A DNA stretch of 64,000 nucleotides, taken from NCBI RefSeq assembly GCF_000719775.1, contig NZ_JOHR01000008.1:363736-427735 (forward strand), given 5' to 3'. Source of the DNA: Streptomyces sp. NRRL F-5135 (lineage in GTDB: Bacteria; Actinomycetota; Actinomycetes; Streptomycetales; Streptomycetaceae). Shown here piece after piece: positions 16,960-27,351 of the stretch (position 1 is its first letter; each line of letters opens with the position of its first letter). Made by a program: the position numbers and the translations under genes. Below the pieces are notes generated by a model that had not been told where the DNA came from, did no database searches, and saw nothing but the letters and a program-made list of their open reading frames with translations.

Positions 16960-18806
16960 CCGGTCAGCCTACGGCCGCAGTGGGGCCACGGGCTCGCCCC
17001 CCGCTGCACGTACAGCTTCTTCGCGCGGAATGTCTGTTCCTCGGCCGAGGCGTTCTGGGGGCGTCCGCTGCCGCCGAGGGCCTGCCAGGTGCCCACGTCG
17101 AACTGGTAGAGACCGCCGTAGTTCCCCGACGCGTCCACCGCGCCGGGCCGGCCGCCGGACTCGCAGGCGGCGAGTCCACGCCAGTTCAGCCCGTCCGCGC
17201 CGGCCACGGACGTGGGCATGGCCTTCGTACCGACCCTGATCCGCTGGGTGACCGGCCGCCGCAGCGTCTCCGCGCGGATCGGGCGCGGCTTCTGCCGGAC
17301 GCCGTTGACCGTCCGCACCGCGTAGGTGATCCGGCGGACGCCCTGTCTGCCCTGCTCATCGACGACCTCGGTCCCCCGGAACAGGGCCGGGTCCTCGGTA
17401 CGGACGGTCTCGTACGGGACGGGCTCCTCGCGTACCTGCTCATGCGCGGTGATGCGCAGGACGGTGACGGTCTGGCCGTCCCTCGGGAAGCTGCCGAGGG
17501 GGACGGAGGCGGTGTCGTCGCCGTGCAGGACGATGCCCGCCTGCGCGAGCGCCTCGCCGACGGTCGCCGCGTTGGTACGGATGGTGCGCTCACGGCCGTC
17601 GGCCAGGAAGGTCACGGTCCGCTCCGTCCGTACGTCCAGGGAGAGCCCGGCGCGCGGGATGGCCGAGGCGCGCGGGAGCGAGAGGTACGCGCCCTGCGCG
17701 CGCACCCCGAGCCGGCCCAGTGCGCCCTCGACGGTGCGGGCGGTCGTCCACACCCTGCGGCGGTGGCCGTCGAGGGTGAGGGCGAGGGGGCGGCCGTAGC
17801 GGACGACGACCTCCTCCCCGTTGGCCAGCTCCGCCCCGGGCGCGGGCGCGATGTGGTCGTGCGCCCCCACGGTCACGCCTTCGTCGGCCAGCAGCTCGGT
17901 CACGTCGTCGGCGAAGGTGTGCAGGGTGCGGGGTACGCCGTCGATGTCGAGCCGTACGGCCTTGTCGTGGACGACGAACGCGGAGGTGCCGCCGGCCAGG
18001 AAGGCGACGACGAGGGCCTGCGGGAGGACTCGGCGCAGGGCGTCGGGCGGGACGGCGGCGCTCTTCCGGCGCCGGGAGGCCCGGCGGGCGGCCCGGCCGA
18101 CAACCCCCGCGCCGCCCCCGCCGGCCGCCGCCTCGCGCGCCGCGCTCCGCACGGCGTCGCGAGCCGCGCCACGGGGCAGGCGCCGGGATCCCCGCGCGCG
18201 GACAGCCTGTTCGAGTTCGGCCGGCTGTGAAGGCTGTGCCGGCTGTGCCGGGCCTCGGTCCGGCTGCTGCTGGGAGTGCTTGCCCTGGCGGGCTCGTCTC
18301 TCCCGCCGGGCCTGTGCGCGGCCACCTGCGGGAACGGGAGCCGGGAGGACCGGGGCTGCGGACTCGTGGGCGGCGTAGGAGGTGCGGGCCTCGACGGGGC
18401 CGTACGGCTGCTCGTAGGGGTCGCACGGGTTGTACGGGTTGTACGGGTTGTACGGGCGGTACGCGTCGGCCGGGCGGGGCTCGGTCGCCGCCGTAGAGGG
18501 CCCGTATGCCGTCCCATACGGCTCGGGCGTAGCGTATGGCCCGTACGCCTCTCGCGGCGCGTGCGAGGCGTACGGATTGCGGGCGATATACGCCTCACCC
18601 CCGCCGTACGACTCGGGCGCCCCGTACGACTCGGCCCTCGGCAGAGCCATCGTCGTCAGGCCGGCAGCGGGCTCGTACCGCGACGACAACGGCGGCCAGG
18701 ACGGCCGGGGCGGCGACTGCGACGGCGTCCGCGCGGCGACGGGCACGGCCCTGGCGGCGCGGCGCCCGCCGCGTGCGGCACGGTGACTGCCCTGCGCATT
18801 GCTCAC
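16956..18806 (-). CDS. rpfB: Resuscitation-promoting factor (DUF348 x3, G5, Rpf transglycosylase)
   Basis: This cell-wall lytic enzyme of the RpfB type is thought to cleave peptidoglycan during spore germination and regrowth. In 616 residues it carries a very long Tyr/Pro/Arg-rich N-terminus (1-260, with NPYNPYNP and [12 protein letters not shown] repeats), one transmembrane helix (about 263-279), three DUF348 repeats (about 282-440), a G5 domain (about 455-530) and a C-terminal Rpf domain (about 540-616) with the catalytic Glu in LAACESGG and the [13 protein letters not shown] motif. The GTG at 18804-18806 is chosen because it opens [13 protein letters not shown] and has GGAG upstream. The family is usually about 200 residues shorter. 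It overlaps rsmA by GTGA. No c-di-AMP riboswitch was recognised upstream. Confidence 0.9.
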   Translation of the reverse strand: MSNAQGSHRAARGGRRAARAVPVAARTPSQSPPRPSWPPLSSRYEPAAGLTTMALPRAESYGAPESYGGGEAYIARNPYASHAPREAYGPYATPEPYGTAYGPSTAATEPRPADAYRPYNPYNPYNPCDPYEQPYGPVEARTSYAAHESAAPVLPAPVPAGGRAQARRERRARQGKHSQQQPDRGPAQPAQPSQPAELEQAVRARGSRRLPRGAARDAVRSAAREAAAGGGGAGVVGRAARRASRRRKSAAVPPDALRRVLPQALVVAFLAGGTSAFVVHDKAVRLDIDGVPRTLHTFADDVTELLADEGVTVGAHDHIAPAPGAELANGEEVVVRYGRPLALTLDGHRRRVWTTARTVEGALGRLGVRAQGAYLSLPRASAIPRAGLSLDVRTERTVTFLADGRERTIRTNAATVGEALAQAGIVLHGDDTASVPLGSFPRDGQTVTVLRITAHEQVREEPVPYETVRTEDPALFRGTEVVDEQGRQGVRRITYAVRTVNGVRQKPRPIRAETLRRPVTQRIRVGTKAMPTSVAGADGLNWRGLAACESGGRPGAVDASGNYGGLYQFDVGTWQALGGSGRPQNASAEEQTFRAKKLYVQRGASPWPHCGRRLTG

Positions 18807-19027
18807 GACGCTCCACAAGGTCCGACGACGGCCCACCCGCACGGCGGCCGGGCCCGGAGACTAGCGGAGCAGACGTCACTCTCCCAAGTCGGTCAACTAC
18901 CCACAGTCGCGAAAACCGGCGCAATGCGCCTCTCTCACCCGGCCGCGCGCCACCACGCGCTGCCACGCGCCGCCAACCGCCCTGGGCGCTGCCACGCGCC
19001 GCCGAGCGCCCCCGGACCGCGATGTTC

Positions 19028-19915
19028 CTAATAGCCGAACGCCCGCGCCGTGTTCCGGGAAATCGCCTCGGCCATCGCGTCCTCCCCGACACCCCGCACA
19101 TTCGCCATGGCGCGGAGTGTGACGGGAATGAGATACGGCGCATTCGGGCGGCCGCGGAACGGGGCGGGGGTGAGAAAAGGAGCGTCCGTCTCGACCAGTA
19201 CGAGATCCAGCGGCGCTACGGTGAGCGCGTCCCGCAACGATTGAGCGTTCTTGAACGTCACATTGCCCGCGAAGGACATGTAGTAGCCGGCGGAGGCGCA
19301 CACCTGGGCCATTTCCGCATCGCCGGAATAGCAATGGAAGACCGTACGCTCCGGGGCGCCCTCGTCGGCGAGGATGCGCAGCACGTCGGCATGTGCCTCG
19401 CGGTCGTGAATGACGAGGGTCTTGCCGTGCCGCTTGGCGATCTCGATATGGGCGCGGAAGGACCGTTCCTGCGCCGCCATGCCCTCCGGGCCGGTCCTGA
19501 AGTGATCGAGCCCCGTCTCCCCGACGGCCCGCACCTCCGGCAGGGCCGCCAGCCGGTCGATCTCGGTCAGGGCGTCGTCCAGCGCCGGGTCGCCGCCGCC
19601 CGGTCGCGCGCCCTGCCGGGACCAGCCGTCGGGGTCGCCGTGCACGATCCGGGGAGCCTCGTTGGGGTGCAGGGCGACCGCCGCGTGCACGTTCTCGTGA
19701 CGGGCGGCCGTCTCCGCGGCCCACCGGGACCCCTTGATGTCGCAGCCGACCTGGATCACGGTCGTGACCCCCACCGCGGCGGCCCTGGCCAGCCCCTCCT
19801 CGACGGTGCCGTCCTGCATGTCCAGGTGGGTGTGCGAGTCCGCGACCGGCACCCGGAGGGGCTCGGGCGGCGGGGGCGGGGCCTGGTCCTGCCTGGACCG
19901 GTTCTGCGCGCTCAT
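19028..19915 (-). CDS. tatD: TatD-family metal-dependent hydrolase
   Basis: This 295-residue TIM-barrel hydrolase/DNase of the TatD family has metal ligands visible in DSHTHLD near the N-terminus, the AVGETGLDHFR segment, LVIHDREAHAD, FHCYSGDAEMA and LVETDAPFL near the C-terminus. The start ATG at 19913-19915 opens MSAQNRSRQDQ. The family functions in 3'-5' DNA and RNA trimming and quality control; the exact role in Streptomyces is not settled. It lies 221 bp upstream of rpf on the same strand, in the order tatD-rpf-rsmA-ispE typical of actinomycetes. The gap contains two copies of GCTGCCACGCGCCGCC, near 18958 and 18987. Confidence 0.93.
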   Translation of the reverse strand: MSAQNRSRQDQAPPPPPEPLRVPVADSHTHLDMQDGTVEEGLARAAAVGVTTVIQVGCDIKGSRWAAETAARHENVHAAVALHPNEAPRIVHGDPDGWSRQGARPGGGDPALDDALTEIDRLAALPEVRAVGETGLDHFRTGPEGMAAQERSFRAHIEIAKRHGKTLVIHDREAHADVLRILADEGAPERTVFHCYSGDAEMAQVCASAGYYMSFAGNVTFKNAQSLRDALTVAPLDLVLVETDAPFLTPAPFRGRPNAPYLIPVTLRAMANVRGVGEDAMAEAISRNTARAFGY

Positions 19916-20079
19916 GGGCGCGATCCTACGAGGACCGCGCCCATGGGCCGACGCGTGGTGGTGACGGCCGCCCGGCGACCCGCCGGCCAGGGCCACGGCC
20001 CTCGGCCGTGCCCCGGCGACAGACCGGCCGCGGCGGCTCACCCGCGGCAGTTCGGCCGCCACGACTCGGCGGCGGTGAC

Positions 20080-20712
20080 TCAGCGGCGGTGCTGGAAGGG
20101 ATGCAGCAGGTCGGACAGGTGCCACTGGTGATGCCCCCGGCCGCCCCCGCCCCGCCGGGCGTCCTGGCGTGAGTCCTGGGCGCCCTGCCCGGCGTCGGTC
20201 CCGTTCCGGCCCACGGCGCCGGGCACCGTACCGCCCGCGCCGCCCGCCACGGTCGTACCGTTGCGCCCGTTCCTGCCCTTCGAGCCGTTCTTGCCTGTCG
20301 TGCCGTTCTTGCCCGTCGTGCCGCTCCGGACGCTCCACACGCCGCCGAAGGGCCCGGTCGGGCTGACGGGTATCTCGTCCACCGCTCCGGCGGCCCCGCC
20401 CTCGGCCCCCTGCGCGGGCACCGGTCCGCCCGCGAGCCCGGCGGGGTGGTCGGTGATGCCCATCAGCGCCCGCACGGACGAGACGCGCCCGGAGCGCATG
20501 ATGCGCACGACGTGGCCCCCGCAGTTGCCGCACGTCGGGCTCGACAGGGGTGAGGGCACCCGCACGCCACCCGACTTGTACACAACGAAATTCTGGCCCG
20601 AGCCGTCGACGAAGTGCTCTATGTCATAGGCCGACTCCCAGCCGTGCCCGCAACGCATGCAACAAAAGGCATATGCCTCGTGGGCCACGCCCGTGCCCGC
20701 GGTGTCACTCAT
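20080..20712 (-). CDS. Zinc-ribbon protein with low-complexity Gly/Asn/Arg tail
   Basis: The N-terminal 80 residues of this 210-residue protein contain two Cys pairs (AFCCMRCGHGWES and SPTCGNCGGHVVRIM) forming a probable zinc ribbon. The rest is low complexity with a repeated GTTGKNGTTGKNGSKGRNG segment and ends HHQWHLSDLLHPFQHRR. The ATG at 20710-20712 has GAGAGGAG upstream. Streptomyces genomes often carry this gene between tatD and rsmI. Function is unknown; a nucleic-acid or protein interaction role through the ribbon is plausible. Confidence 0.75.
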   Translation of the reverse strand: MSDTAGTGVAHEAYAFCCMRCGHGWESAYDIEHFVDGSGQNFVVYKSGGVRVPSPLSSPTCGNCGGHVVRIMRSGRVSSVRALMGITDHPAGLAGGPVPAQGAEGGAAGAVDEIPVSPTGPFGGVWSVRSGTTGKNGTTGKNGSKGRNGRNGTTVAGGAGGTVPGAVGRNGTDAGQGAQDSRQDARRGGGGRGHHQWHLSDLLHPFQHRR

Positions 20713-20809
20713 GCCAGCTCCTCTCCACCCACCAAGTGGACGCCTCTGCCGGCGGGAGCGCATCAGCCCCTGTCGATAAATGGAGTGGTTTTGGTATTTC
20801 TCATGCTCT

Positions 20810-20832
20810 GCCAGACCGGTACCCGGTCTGGC
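20810..20832 (-). terminator. Hairpin terminator after rsmI
   Basis: A perfect 10-bp stem GCCAGACCGG/CCGGTCTGGC with a 3-nt loop ends 10 bp past the rsmI stop. On the minus strand it is followed by AGCATGAGAAATACC, with no U-tract. Confidence 0.75.
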
Positions 20833-20841
20833 CTTTGCATT

Positions 20842-21927
20842 TCACGATAGTCCTTTGCCGTTCGCGGAGGCCGCGCGTGCGGCGTTCTTTGACGCGACCA
20901 CAGCGTCGAACACCTCGCGCTTGGGCAGACCCGCCTCGGCGGCGACGGCGGCGATGGCCTCCTTGCGCCGCTCCCCCGCCTCCTCCCGGTCGCGGACCCG
21001 GCGCACCAGTTCCGCCGGATCCAGCTCCCCGGGGCCGGTCTCGGGCGCGCCGGACACGACGACGGTGATCTCGCCGCGCACGCCGTCGGCCGCCCAGTCC
21101 GCCAGCTCGCCGAGGCCGCCGCGCTTGACCTCCTCGTACGTCTTGGTCAGCTCGCGGCAGACGGCGGCGCGCCGGTCCGCGCCGAAGACCTCGGCCATCG
21201 CGGCCAGCGTGGCGTCGAGCCGGCGGGGGGACTCGAAGTAGACGAGCGTGCGCCGCTCGCCCGCCGCTTCCCGCAGCCGGGCGAGCCGCTCGCCCGGCTT
21301 GCGCGGCAGGAAACCCTCGAAGCAGAAGCGGTCCACGGGCAGACCGGAGAGCGCGAGCGCGGTCAGAACGGCGGAGGGGCCGGGGACGGCGGTGACCCGG
21401 ATACCGCGCTCGACGGCCGCCGCCACCAGCCGGTAGCCGGGGTCGGAGACGGACGGCATGCCCGCGTCCGTCACGAGCAGCACCCGCGCCCCGCCCGCCA
21501 GTGCCTCGACCAGCTCGGGCGTCCTGGCGGACTCGTTGCCCTCGAAGTACGACACGATCCGGCCACGGGTGTGCGCCTGGAGCGCCTGGGTCAGCCGGCG
21601 CAGCCGCCGGGTGTCCTCGGCGGCGATCACGTCGGCGTTCGCCAGTTCGGTGACGAGCCGGGGCGGCGCGTCCGCGACGTCGCCGATGGGGGTCCCGGCG
21701 AGGACGAGGGTTCCCACGTCGGCGCCCATGTCGCTGTCCGTTTCGGCGCGCATGTCGAGGTCCGTTTCGGCGTCCGTGTCGGTGCCCGTTTCGGCCCCCG
21801 TGCCGGTGTCCGTGCCGGTGCTCGTCTCAGCACCCGCCTCAGCGCTGACATCAGCGCTCGCGTCCGTGCCCGTATCGGTTTCCGCGTCAGTGCCCGTGTG
21901 GGTGCCAGTGCCAGTCACATCCGCCAT
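20842..21927 (-). CDS. rsmI: 16S rRNA 2'-O-ribose methyltransferase RsmI
   Basis: This SAM-dependent tetrapyrrole-methylase-fold enzyme methylates the ribose of a cytidine in the 16S decoding region. The conserved core starts at [15 protein letters not shown] and includes [31 protein letters not shown] and [17 protein letters not shown]. At 361 residues it is about 75 longer than usual. The excess is an N-terminal Thr/Gly/Asp/Glu repeat ([16 protein letters not shown] type) encoded by imperfect short repeats. The true start may instead be nearer [12 protein letters not shown], but the ATG at 21925-21927 is the first in frame with the region. It is divergent from the mannosyltransferase gene, 113 bp away. 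Confidence 0.92.
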   Translation of the reverse strand: MADVTGTGTHTGTDAETDTGTDASADVSAEAGAETSTGTDTGTGAETGTDTDAETDLDMRAETDSDMGADVGTLVLAGTPIGDVADAPPRLVTELANADVIAAEDTRRLRRLTQALQAHTRGRIVSYFEGNESARTPELVEALAGGARVLLVTDAGMPSVSDPGYRLVAAAVERGIRVTAVPGPSAVLTALALSGLPVDRFCFEGFLPRKPGERLARLREAAGERRTLVYFESPRRLDATLAAMAEVFGADRRAAVCRELTKTYEEVKRGGLGELADWAADGVRGEITVVVSGAPETGPGELDPAELVRRVRDREEAGERRKEAIAAVAAEAGLPKREVFDAVVASKNAARAASANGKGLS

Positions 21928-22040
21928 CCTCGCAGGGCGCGGCCGCACGGCGTGGCGCGCGGGGCGCGGGTACCCGTGGGCCGTCGCCCTCATCCGGTGC
22001 GAGGCGCCCGCCGCACAGCCTCGTTCCCTACGATGGCGCG

Positions 22041-23762
22041 GTGACCAGTACTGCGCCAGAAGCCCTCCAGGGGCACGACGCCGGCGACACACCACCCTCC
22101 TGGCCCCAGCGGCTGCGCCGGTTCGGCCATGTGCCCCGGCCGGTCATCGGGCTCCGCGAGCGGCTGGTACCGCCGTACACCCGCCCCTCCGACAGGCTGT
22201 GGGCGGTGCTCGCCGTACCGCCCGCCCTGGCGGCGCGGCTGGTCCGCTGGTCGGCGTGGGGCGGGCCGCTGCTCGTGGCGCTCGTCGCGGGGCTGCTGCG
22301 GTTCTGGAACCTGGGCAACCCCAAGGCGTTGATATTCGATGAGACGTACTACGCGAAGGACGCGTGGGCGCTCGTCAACCAGGGGTACGAGGGCAGCTGG
22401 CCCAAAGACGTCGACAAGGCGATCCTGAAGGACCCCTCCTCGGTGCCTGTGCCCACGGACCCCGGCTATGTCGTGCATCCGCCGATGGGCAAATGGGTCA
22501 TCGGGATCGGCGAGCAGATCTTCGGCTTCACACCGTTCGGCTGGCGCTTCATGGTCGCGGTGCTCGGCACGCTGTCGGTGCTGATGCTGTGCCGGATCGG
22601 ACGCAGGCTGTTCCGCTCGACCTTCCTGGGCTGCCTGGCGGGCGCGCTGCTCGCCGTGGACGGGCTGCACTTCGTGATGAGCAGGACCGCGCTGCTCGAC
22701 CTGGTGCTGATGTTCTTCGTACTGGCCGCGTTCGGCTGTCTGCTGATCGACCGGGACCGCGCCCGGCAGCGGCTGGCGGCGGCGCTCCCGGAGGACGAGG
22801 AGGGCGTGCTGCGCCCGGACGACTCGGTGGCCGCGACGCTGCGCCTGGGGTGGCGGCCCTGGCGGCTCGCGGCCGGCCTGATGCTGGGACTGGCGCTCGC
22901 CACGAAGTGGAACGGTCTCTACATCCTGGCCGCGTTCGGGCTGATGACCGTTCTCTGGGACGTCGGCGCGCGCCGGACGGCGGGCGCGGTCCGGCCGTAC
23001 CTGGCGGTGCTCAAGCGCGACCTCCTGCCGGCGTTCGTCTCCACGGTGCCGGTGGCGGTGGTCACGTACGTCGCGTCGTGGACCGGCTGGATCGTCACCG
23101 GCAAGGGGTACTTCCGCAACTGGGCGGAGACCCAGGGCAAGGGCGGCTACTTCACCTGGCTGCCGGACTGGCTGCGCAGCCTGTGGCACTACGAGAACGA
23201 GGTCTACGACTTCCACATCAACCTGACCTCCGGTCACACCTACCAGTCGAACCCGTGGAGCTGGATCGTCCTGGGCCGCCCGGTCTCGTACTTCTACGAG
23301 GACCCGCCGGCGGGCAAGGACGGGTGCCCGGCCTCGACGCCCGGCGAGTGCGCCCGCGAGGTCCTGGCGATCGGCACCCCGTTGCTGTGGTGGGCGGCGG
23401 CGTTCGCGCTCGTGTACGTCCTGTGGCGGTGGTTCTTCCGGCGCGACTGGCGCGCGGGCGCGATCGCGTGCGGGGCGGCGGCGGGCTGGCTGCCGTGGTT
23501 CATGTACCAGGAGCGGACGATCTTCCTCTTCTACGCGGTCGTGTTCGTGCCGTTCCTCTGCCTGGCGGTGGCCATGATGATCGGCGCCATGGTCGGCCCG
23601 GCGGGCTCGGACGAGAGACGCAGGACGGCGGGCGCGGTCGGCGCGGGTGTGCTGGTGCTGCTGATCGCGTGGAACTTCATTTATTTCTGGCCGCTGTACA
23701 CGGGCACCCCGATCCCGATCGACTCCTGGCGCTCCCGGATGTGGTTCGACACCTGGGTCTAG
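22041..23762 (+). CDS. pmt: Dolichyl-phosphate-mannose-protein mannosyltransferase (GT39, PMT)
   Basis: This 573-residue polytopic membrane glycosyltransferase transfers mannose from a polyprenyl-phosphate donor to Ser/Thr of secreted proteins. The first-loop catalytic acidic pair is in [13 protein letters not shown] (about 95-108). [17 protein letters not shown], the [10 protein letters not shown] segment and the late WMTYQ-like [11 protein letters not shown] motif are all typical of GT39/PMT. About ten hydrophobic segments are visible. Translation starts at GTG 22041-22043. Substrates would be secreted lipoproteins and wall proteins, including possibly the Ala/Pro/Thr-rich ones in this window (inferred). 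Confidence 0.93.
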   Translation: MTSTAPEALQGHDAGDTPPSWPQRLRRFGHVPRPVIGLRERLVPPYTRPSDRLWAVLAVPPALAARLVRWSAWGGPLLVALVAGLLRFWNLGNPKALIFDETYYAKDAWALVNQGYEGSWPKDVDKAILKDPSSVPVPTDPGYVVHPPMGKWVIGIGEQIFGFTPFGWRFMVAVLGTLSVLMLCRIGRRLFRSTFLGCLAGALLAVDGLHFVMSRTALLDLVLMFFVLAAFGCLLIDRDRARQRLAAALPEDEEGVLRPDDSVAATLRLGWRPWRLAAGLMLGLALATKWNGLYILAAFGLMTVLWDVGARRTAGAVRPYLAVLKRDLLPAFVSTVPVAVVTYVASWTGWIVTGKGYFRNWAETQGKGGYFTWLPDWLRSLWHYENEVYDFHINLTSGHTYQSNPWSWIVLGRPVSYFYEDPPAGKDGCPASTPGECAREVLAIGTPLLWWAAAFALVYVLWRWFFRRDWRAGAIACGAAAGWLPWFMYQERTIFLFYAVVFVPFLCLAVAMMIGAMVGPAGSDERRRTAGAVGAGVLVLLIAWNFIYFWPLYTGTPIPIDSWRSRMWFDTWV

Positions 23763-23991
23763 GAAATGCGGGTGCGGCGAATGCGGTGGCGAACGTGGGT
23801 GTCGCGAACGTGGGTGCGGCGACCGGACCGCGCCCCTGCCCCGTGGCGCCCGTCCCGGTCCTGTAACGCTCTTCACCCGCGCCCGTGGTCGTCCCGTAGA
23901 GTGCGGCCCGTCGACTGATTCCCTTGAACGTGTTCAGAGATTCGAGGAGGGGGGCTCCTGCCAAAGGGGTTCCCGGGAGGGGGCCGCACAG
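23763..23991 (+). other. Intergenic region upstream of the PBP gene with short direct repeats
   Basis: No gene is supported here. GCGAACGTGGGTG occurs twice in tandem near 23792-23820, and a related GTGCGGCGAA appears just before and after. A GGGAGGGGG ribosome-binding site ends 8 nt before the ATG at 23992. Confidence 0.6.
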
Positions 23992-25674
23992 ATGCGCAGT
24001 GGAGCGAAGGTCGCCGTGATCGGCGGGGTGTTCGCGGTGGTCGCGGGCGGGGTGGGGTACGGCGCGTACACCTTCCTCGGCGGCGAATCGGGCATCACGG
24101 CCACGACGAAGAGCGAGGTCAGGACCGGGCCGCTGAGCGCGGCCGAGATAGACGAGGCCGCCAAGGGCTTCCTGACCGCATGGGCGGACGGCACGGACGC
24201 GGCCGAGGTCGCGCAGCTGACCAACGACGCCGTCGCCGCCGGGCCGGTCATCAGCGGCTTCCGCAAGGAGGCCCACGTCCAGGACGCGGTGATCACTCCG
24301 GGGCCGGCGACGGGGACCACGGTGCCGTTCACCGTCAAGGCCACGGTGTCCTTCAAGGGGCAGAGCAAGCCCTGGAGTTACGAGTCGGAGCTGAAGGTCG
24401 TGCGCGGGGAGAGCACCGGCCGGCCGCTGGTCGCCTGGTCGCCGTCCGTGGTCCATCCGAAGCTGACGGACAACTCCCGCCTGGTCACGGGCGAGGCGTC
24501 GAACCCGCCGATCAAGGCCGTGGACCGCTCGGGCGCGGAGCTGACGGCGGAGCAGTACCCCTCGCTCGCCCCGCTCCTGAGCGAGCTGCGGAAACGGTAC
24601 GGCGACAAGGCGGGCGGCTCGGCGGGGATCGAGCTGGTGCTGAAGGGCGACAGCGGGGGCGAGAACGGCAGCGGGAGCGACGACGGCGCCGGCGACGCCT
24701 CGGCGGACGCGAAGGCCGGGGCGGTGGCCGACCAGACGCTGCTGACGCTCGCCAAGGGGAAGCCCGGCACGCTGGAGACGACGCTGGACGCGGGCGTGCA
24801 GGCGGCAGCCGAGAAGGCGGTGAAGAAGTACAGCGAGGCGTCGGCCGTGGCCGTCAAGCCCAGCACGGGCGAGATACTGGCGGTCGCCAACAACCGCAAG
24901 GACGGCTGGAACGCGGCGATGCTGGGCCGGCAGGCGCCCGGCTCCACGATGAAGGTGATGACGGCGGCGCTGCTGCTGGAGAAGGACCTGGTCGCGGCCG
25001 ACAGGCCGGCCGAGTGCCCGAAGCAGGCGATGTACCAGGGCGCCACGTTCCAGAACCTGGACGGCTTCGACATCAAGGGCGGCACCTTCTCGCAGAGCTT
25101 CGCGCGCTCCTGCAACACCGCCTTCATCAAGCTGATCGACGACACGGGGGACGACGGCGCGCTGGCGAAGGAGGCGAAGGAGGTCTTTGGCATCGGCCTG
25201 AACTGGCAGACCGGGGTCCCGTCCTTCGACGGCAGCGTCCCGGCCGGTACCGGCAGCGAGGCCGCGGCGCAGTACATCGGCCAGGGCACGGTACAGATGA
25301 ACGTCCTCAACCTGGCCTCGGTCACCGCCACCGCCAAGACCGGCTCGTTCAAGCAGCCGGTCATCGTGTCGCCTTCGCTGGACGACCGCGAGGTGGCGAC
25401 CGCCTCGCGCTCGCTCGCGCCGGGCGTGACGGACCAGCTGCGTTCCATGATGCGGCTGACCGCCACGAGCGGCACCGGCGCCAAGGCGATGTCCGGACTC
25501 GGCGGCGACAAGGGCGCGAAGACGGGCTCGGCGGAGGTGGACGGCCAGGAGACGTCCAACAGCTGGTTCACCGGGTACGAGGACGACCTCGCCGCGGCGG
25601 CGGTGGTCCAGTCCGGCGGCCACGGCGGCGACGCGGCCGGTCCGTTGGTGGCGGCGGTACTGGGCGCGGAGTGA
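23992..25674 (+). CDS. Penicillin-binding protein (class B-like transpeptidase with MecA-N domain)
   Basis: This 560-residue D,D-transpeptidase has an N-terminal membrane anchor (7-28), an NTF2/MecA-N-like domain (about 45-160), a linker with a Gly/Ser/Asp-rich patch, and the transpeptidase domain. Catalytic motifs are SxxK = STMK (Ser318), SxN = SCN (Ser373) and KTGS (510-513), all intact. It cross-links peptidoglycan outside the membrane. Streptomyces have several such PBPs associated with growth or sporulation; nearness to an SsgA-like gene and to pmt matches the arrangement I recall from S. coelicolor. It ends opposite a convergent hydrolase gene, with a hairpin between. Confidence 0.93.
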   Translation: MRSGAKVAVIGGVFAVVAGGVGYGAYTFLGGESGITATTKSEVRTGPLSAAEIDEAAKGFLTAWADGTDAAEVAQLTNDAVAAGPVISGFRKEAHVQDAVITPGPATGTTVPFTVKATVSFKGQSKPWSYESELKVVRGESTGRPLVAWSPSVVHPKLTDNSRLVTGEASNPPIKAVDRSGAELTAEQYPSLAPLLSELRKRYGDKAGGSAGIELVLKGDSGGENGSGSDDGAGDASADAKAGAVADQTLLTLAKGKPGTLETTLDAGVQAAAEKAVKKYSEASAVAVKPSTGEILAVANNRKDGWNAAMLGRQAPGSTMKVMTAALLLEKDLVAADRPAECPKQAMYQGATFQNLDGFDIKGGTFSQSFARSCNTAFIKLIDDTGDDGALAKEAKEVFGIGLNWQTGVPSFDGSVPAGTGSEAAAQYIGQGTVQMNVLNLASVTATAKTGSFKQPVIVSPSLDDREVATASRSLAPGVTDQLRSMMRLTATSGTGAKAMSGLGGDKGAKTGSAEVDGQETSNSWFTGYEDDLAAAAVVQSGGHGGDAAGPLVAAVLGAE

Positions 25675-25780
25675 CGAGCGCCCGCTCATACGTACGGTTC
25701 TCCACCATGGCCGGTTGGCCGTAACCCAGGTGGGCCGTAGGGCCGGTTGACCGTACGCCCGCTCGCCCGTACGTCTGCTC

Positions 25781-25819
25781 GCCCGCTCGCCCGTTCACTC
25801 TCTTCGGGGGCGAGCGGGC
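25781..25819. terminator. Hairpin between convergent PBP and hydrolase genes
   Basis: A perfect 12-bp stem GCCCGCTCGCCC (25781-25792) / GGGCGAGCGGGC (25808-25819) has a 15-nt loop. It lies in the 236-bp gap between two genes that converge, so it could end both. Confidence 0.7.
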
Positions 25820-25910
25820 TGTGGCGCTCCGGGCAGCCACCGTCCAGGGCGTGGACACCCGGCCCCGGCGGCTCACGCGGAGGAGCCGACTCGGATGGGC
25901 GGACGGGGAC

Positions 25911-27239
25911 TCAGGTGGCCGACACCACGCCCCGTACCGCCCGTACCAGCGCCTGCGCCCGCGGGTCCGCCGTAACTCCCCTGCGCATCCCGTTCGTCAC
26001 ATAACCGAACGCGATCCCCGACTCCGGGTCCGCGAAGCCCAGGGAACCGCCGCGCCCCGGGTGCCCGAACGACCCCGGCCCCAGCAGCGGGGCCGCCGGG
26101 CCGTGCAGCATGAAGCCGAGGCCGAAGCGGGTGGAGACGACGAGGACGCGGTCCGGGCCCGCCGACTCCTCCGTACGGGCCAGGGTCAGCGTCGCCGGGG
26201 CGAACAGCCGGTGGCCGTCCACCGGACCGATCATCGCCGCGTAGCAGCGCGCCAGCGCGCGGGCCGTCGATATGCCGCCGGAGCCCGGGAGTTCGGCGGC
26301 GCGGTAGGCCGGGTCGTTCTCGTCGGGCCGTGGCTGGATCACGTCGAACGCCCGCCGTGTCAGCGACTCCGGGTCCTGGTACGCCTGGGACACCGACCGC
26401 TTCGGGCGGAGCTTCAGCTCGCCGCCGGCCGGCGCGCCCGGCGTGACGTCCTCGATCCGCCCGATCCGGCCCACCCGGTGGGCTTCCTCGGCCGGCAGCC
26501 CGACCCAGAAGTCCAGGCCCAGCGGGCGGGCGATCTCCTCGGCGATCCAGCGGCCGATCCCCCGGCCGGTCACCCGCCGGACCAGTTCCGCGATCAGCCA
26601 GCTGTAGGTGTGGGCGTGGTAGCCGTGGTCGGTGCCCGGCTCCCAGGCGGGCAGCTGGGCCGCCAGCGCCCGGGCGCCCGTCTCGCCGTCGACGGCCTCG
26701 GCGGGGGTCAGCGACCGGTCCAGTACGGGCAGGCCCGCGCGGTGCGAGAGGAGATGGCGGACGAGGACCCGTTCCTTGCCCGCGGCCTTGAACTCCTGCC
26801 AGTACGTGCCCACCGGCGCGTCGAGGTCGATCTGCCCGCGCTGGTGCAGCAGGAGCGGTACGGCCGCGGCCACGCCCTTGGTCGCGGACCGTACGACCTG
26901 CGCCGTGTCGACCGCCCAGGGCGCCGCGTCCGCACCTGCCTCGCCCGAGCCCAAGCCCGAACCCGAACCCGAACCCGAGCCCGAGAGCGAGAGCGAGCCC
27001 CGTGCCTCCGCGCCCGTGCCCGCACCACCCGCCCCCGGCGCCTCCGTGCCCGACGCGTCCGCCGGCCCCGGCCCGAACACGTCGCGCGTGCCCGCCCACA
27101 GGTCGACGACCTTCCGCCCGTCCCGGTACACGGCGACCGCCGCGCCGCGTTCACCGAGCCGTTCGAAGTTCCGTACGAATGCGTCCCTGACCGGCTCGAA
27201 GCCCGCCGCCACCGTGCCCTGGACGTCCACGTCCGTCAT
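25911..27239 (-). CDS. Serine hydrolase of the beta-lactamase/EstB family
   Basis: This 442-residue class-C-type serine hydrolase has the nucleophile motif SxxK at Ser118-Ala-Thr-Lys121 (VVRSATKGVAA), the YxN-like HTYSWLIAELVRR and the late HPGRGGSLGFADPE (HxG-type) motif. Family members are esterases, D-aminopeptidases or carboxypeptidases; resistance activity is not implied. It has no signal peptide. The ATG at 27237-27239 (MTDVDVQGTVAAG) matches the usual family start; another ATG lies four codons upstream. A Gly/Ser-rich insert (GSGSGSGSGLGSGEAG, about 85-105) is encoded by CCCGAA-type hexamers. Confidence 0.88.
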   Translation of the reverse strand: MTDVDVQGTVAAGFEPVRDAFVRNFERLGERGAAVAVYRDGRKVVDLWAGTRDVFGPGPADASGTEAPGAGGAGTGAEARGSLSLSGSGSGSGSGLGSGEAGADAAPWAVDTAQVVRSATKGVAAAVPLLLHQRGQIDLDAPVGTYWQEFKAAGKERVLVRHLLSHRAGLPVLDRSLTPAEAVDGETGARALAAQLPAWEPGTDHGYHAHTYSWLIAELVRRVTGRGIGRWIAEEIARPLGLDFWVGLPAEEAHRVGRIGRIEDVTPGAPAGGELKLRPKRSVSQAYQDPESLTRRAFDVIQPRPDENDPAYRAAELPGSGGISTARALARCYAAMIGPVDGHRLFAPATLTLARTEESAGPDRVLVVSTRFGLGFMLHGPAAPLLGPGSFGHPGRGGSLGFADPESGIAFGYVTNGMRRGVTADPRAQALVRAVRGVVSAT

Positions 27240-27351
27240 CCCGCCCGTCATTCTCACGTCGATCCCGCGTCGTTCCGGCGCCGTTCCCGCGCGGTTACCC
27301 GCGCCCGTCGTGCCGGGCGCCGCGTACCGCCTGCCCGTGCGCGCACTCCTT

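Noticed and set aside
18807..19027. c-di-AMP (ydaO-type) riboswitch before rpf
   Set aside because: Known for another Streptomyces rpf gene, but the 221-bp gap here shows only G+C-rich direct repeats and no recognisable ydaO core.
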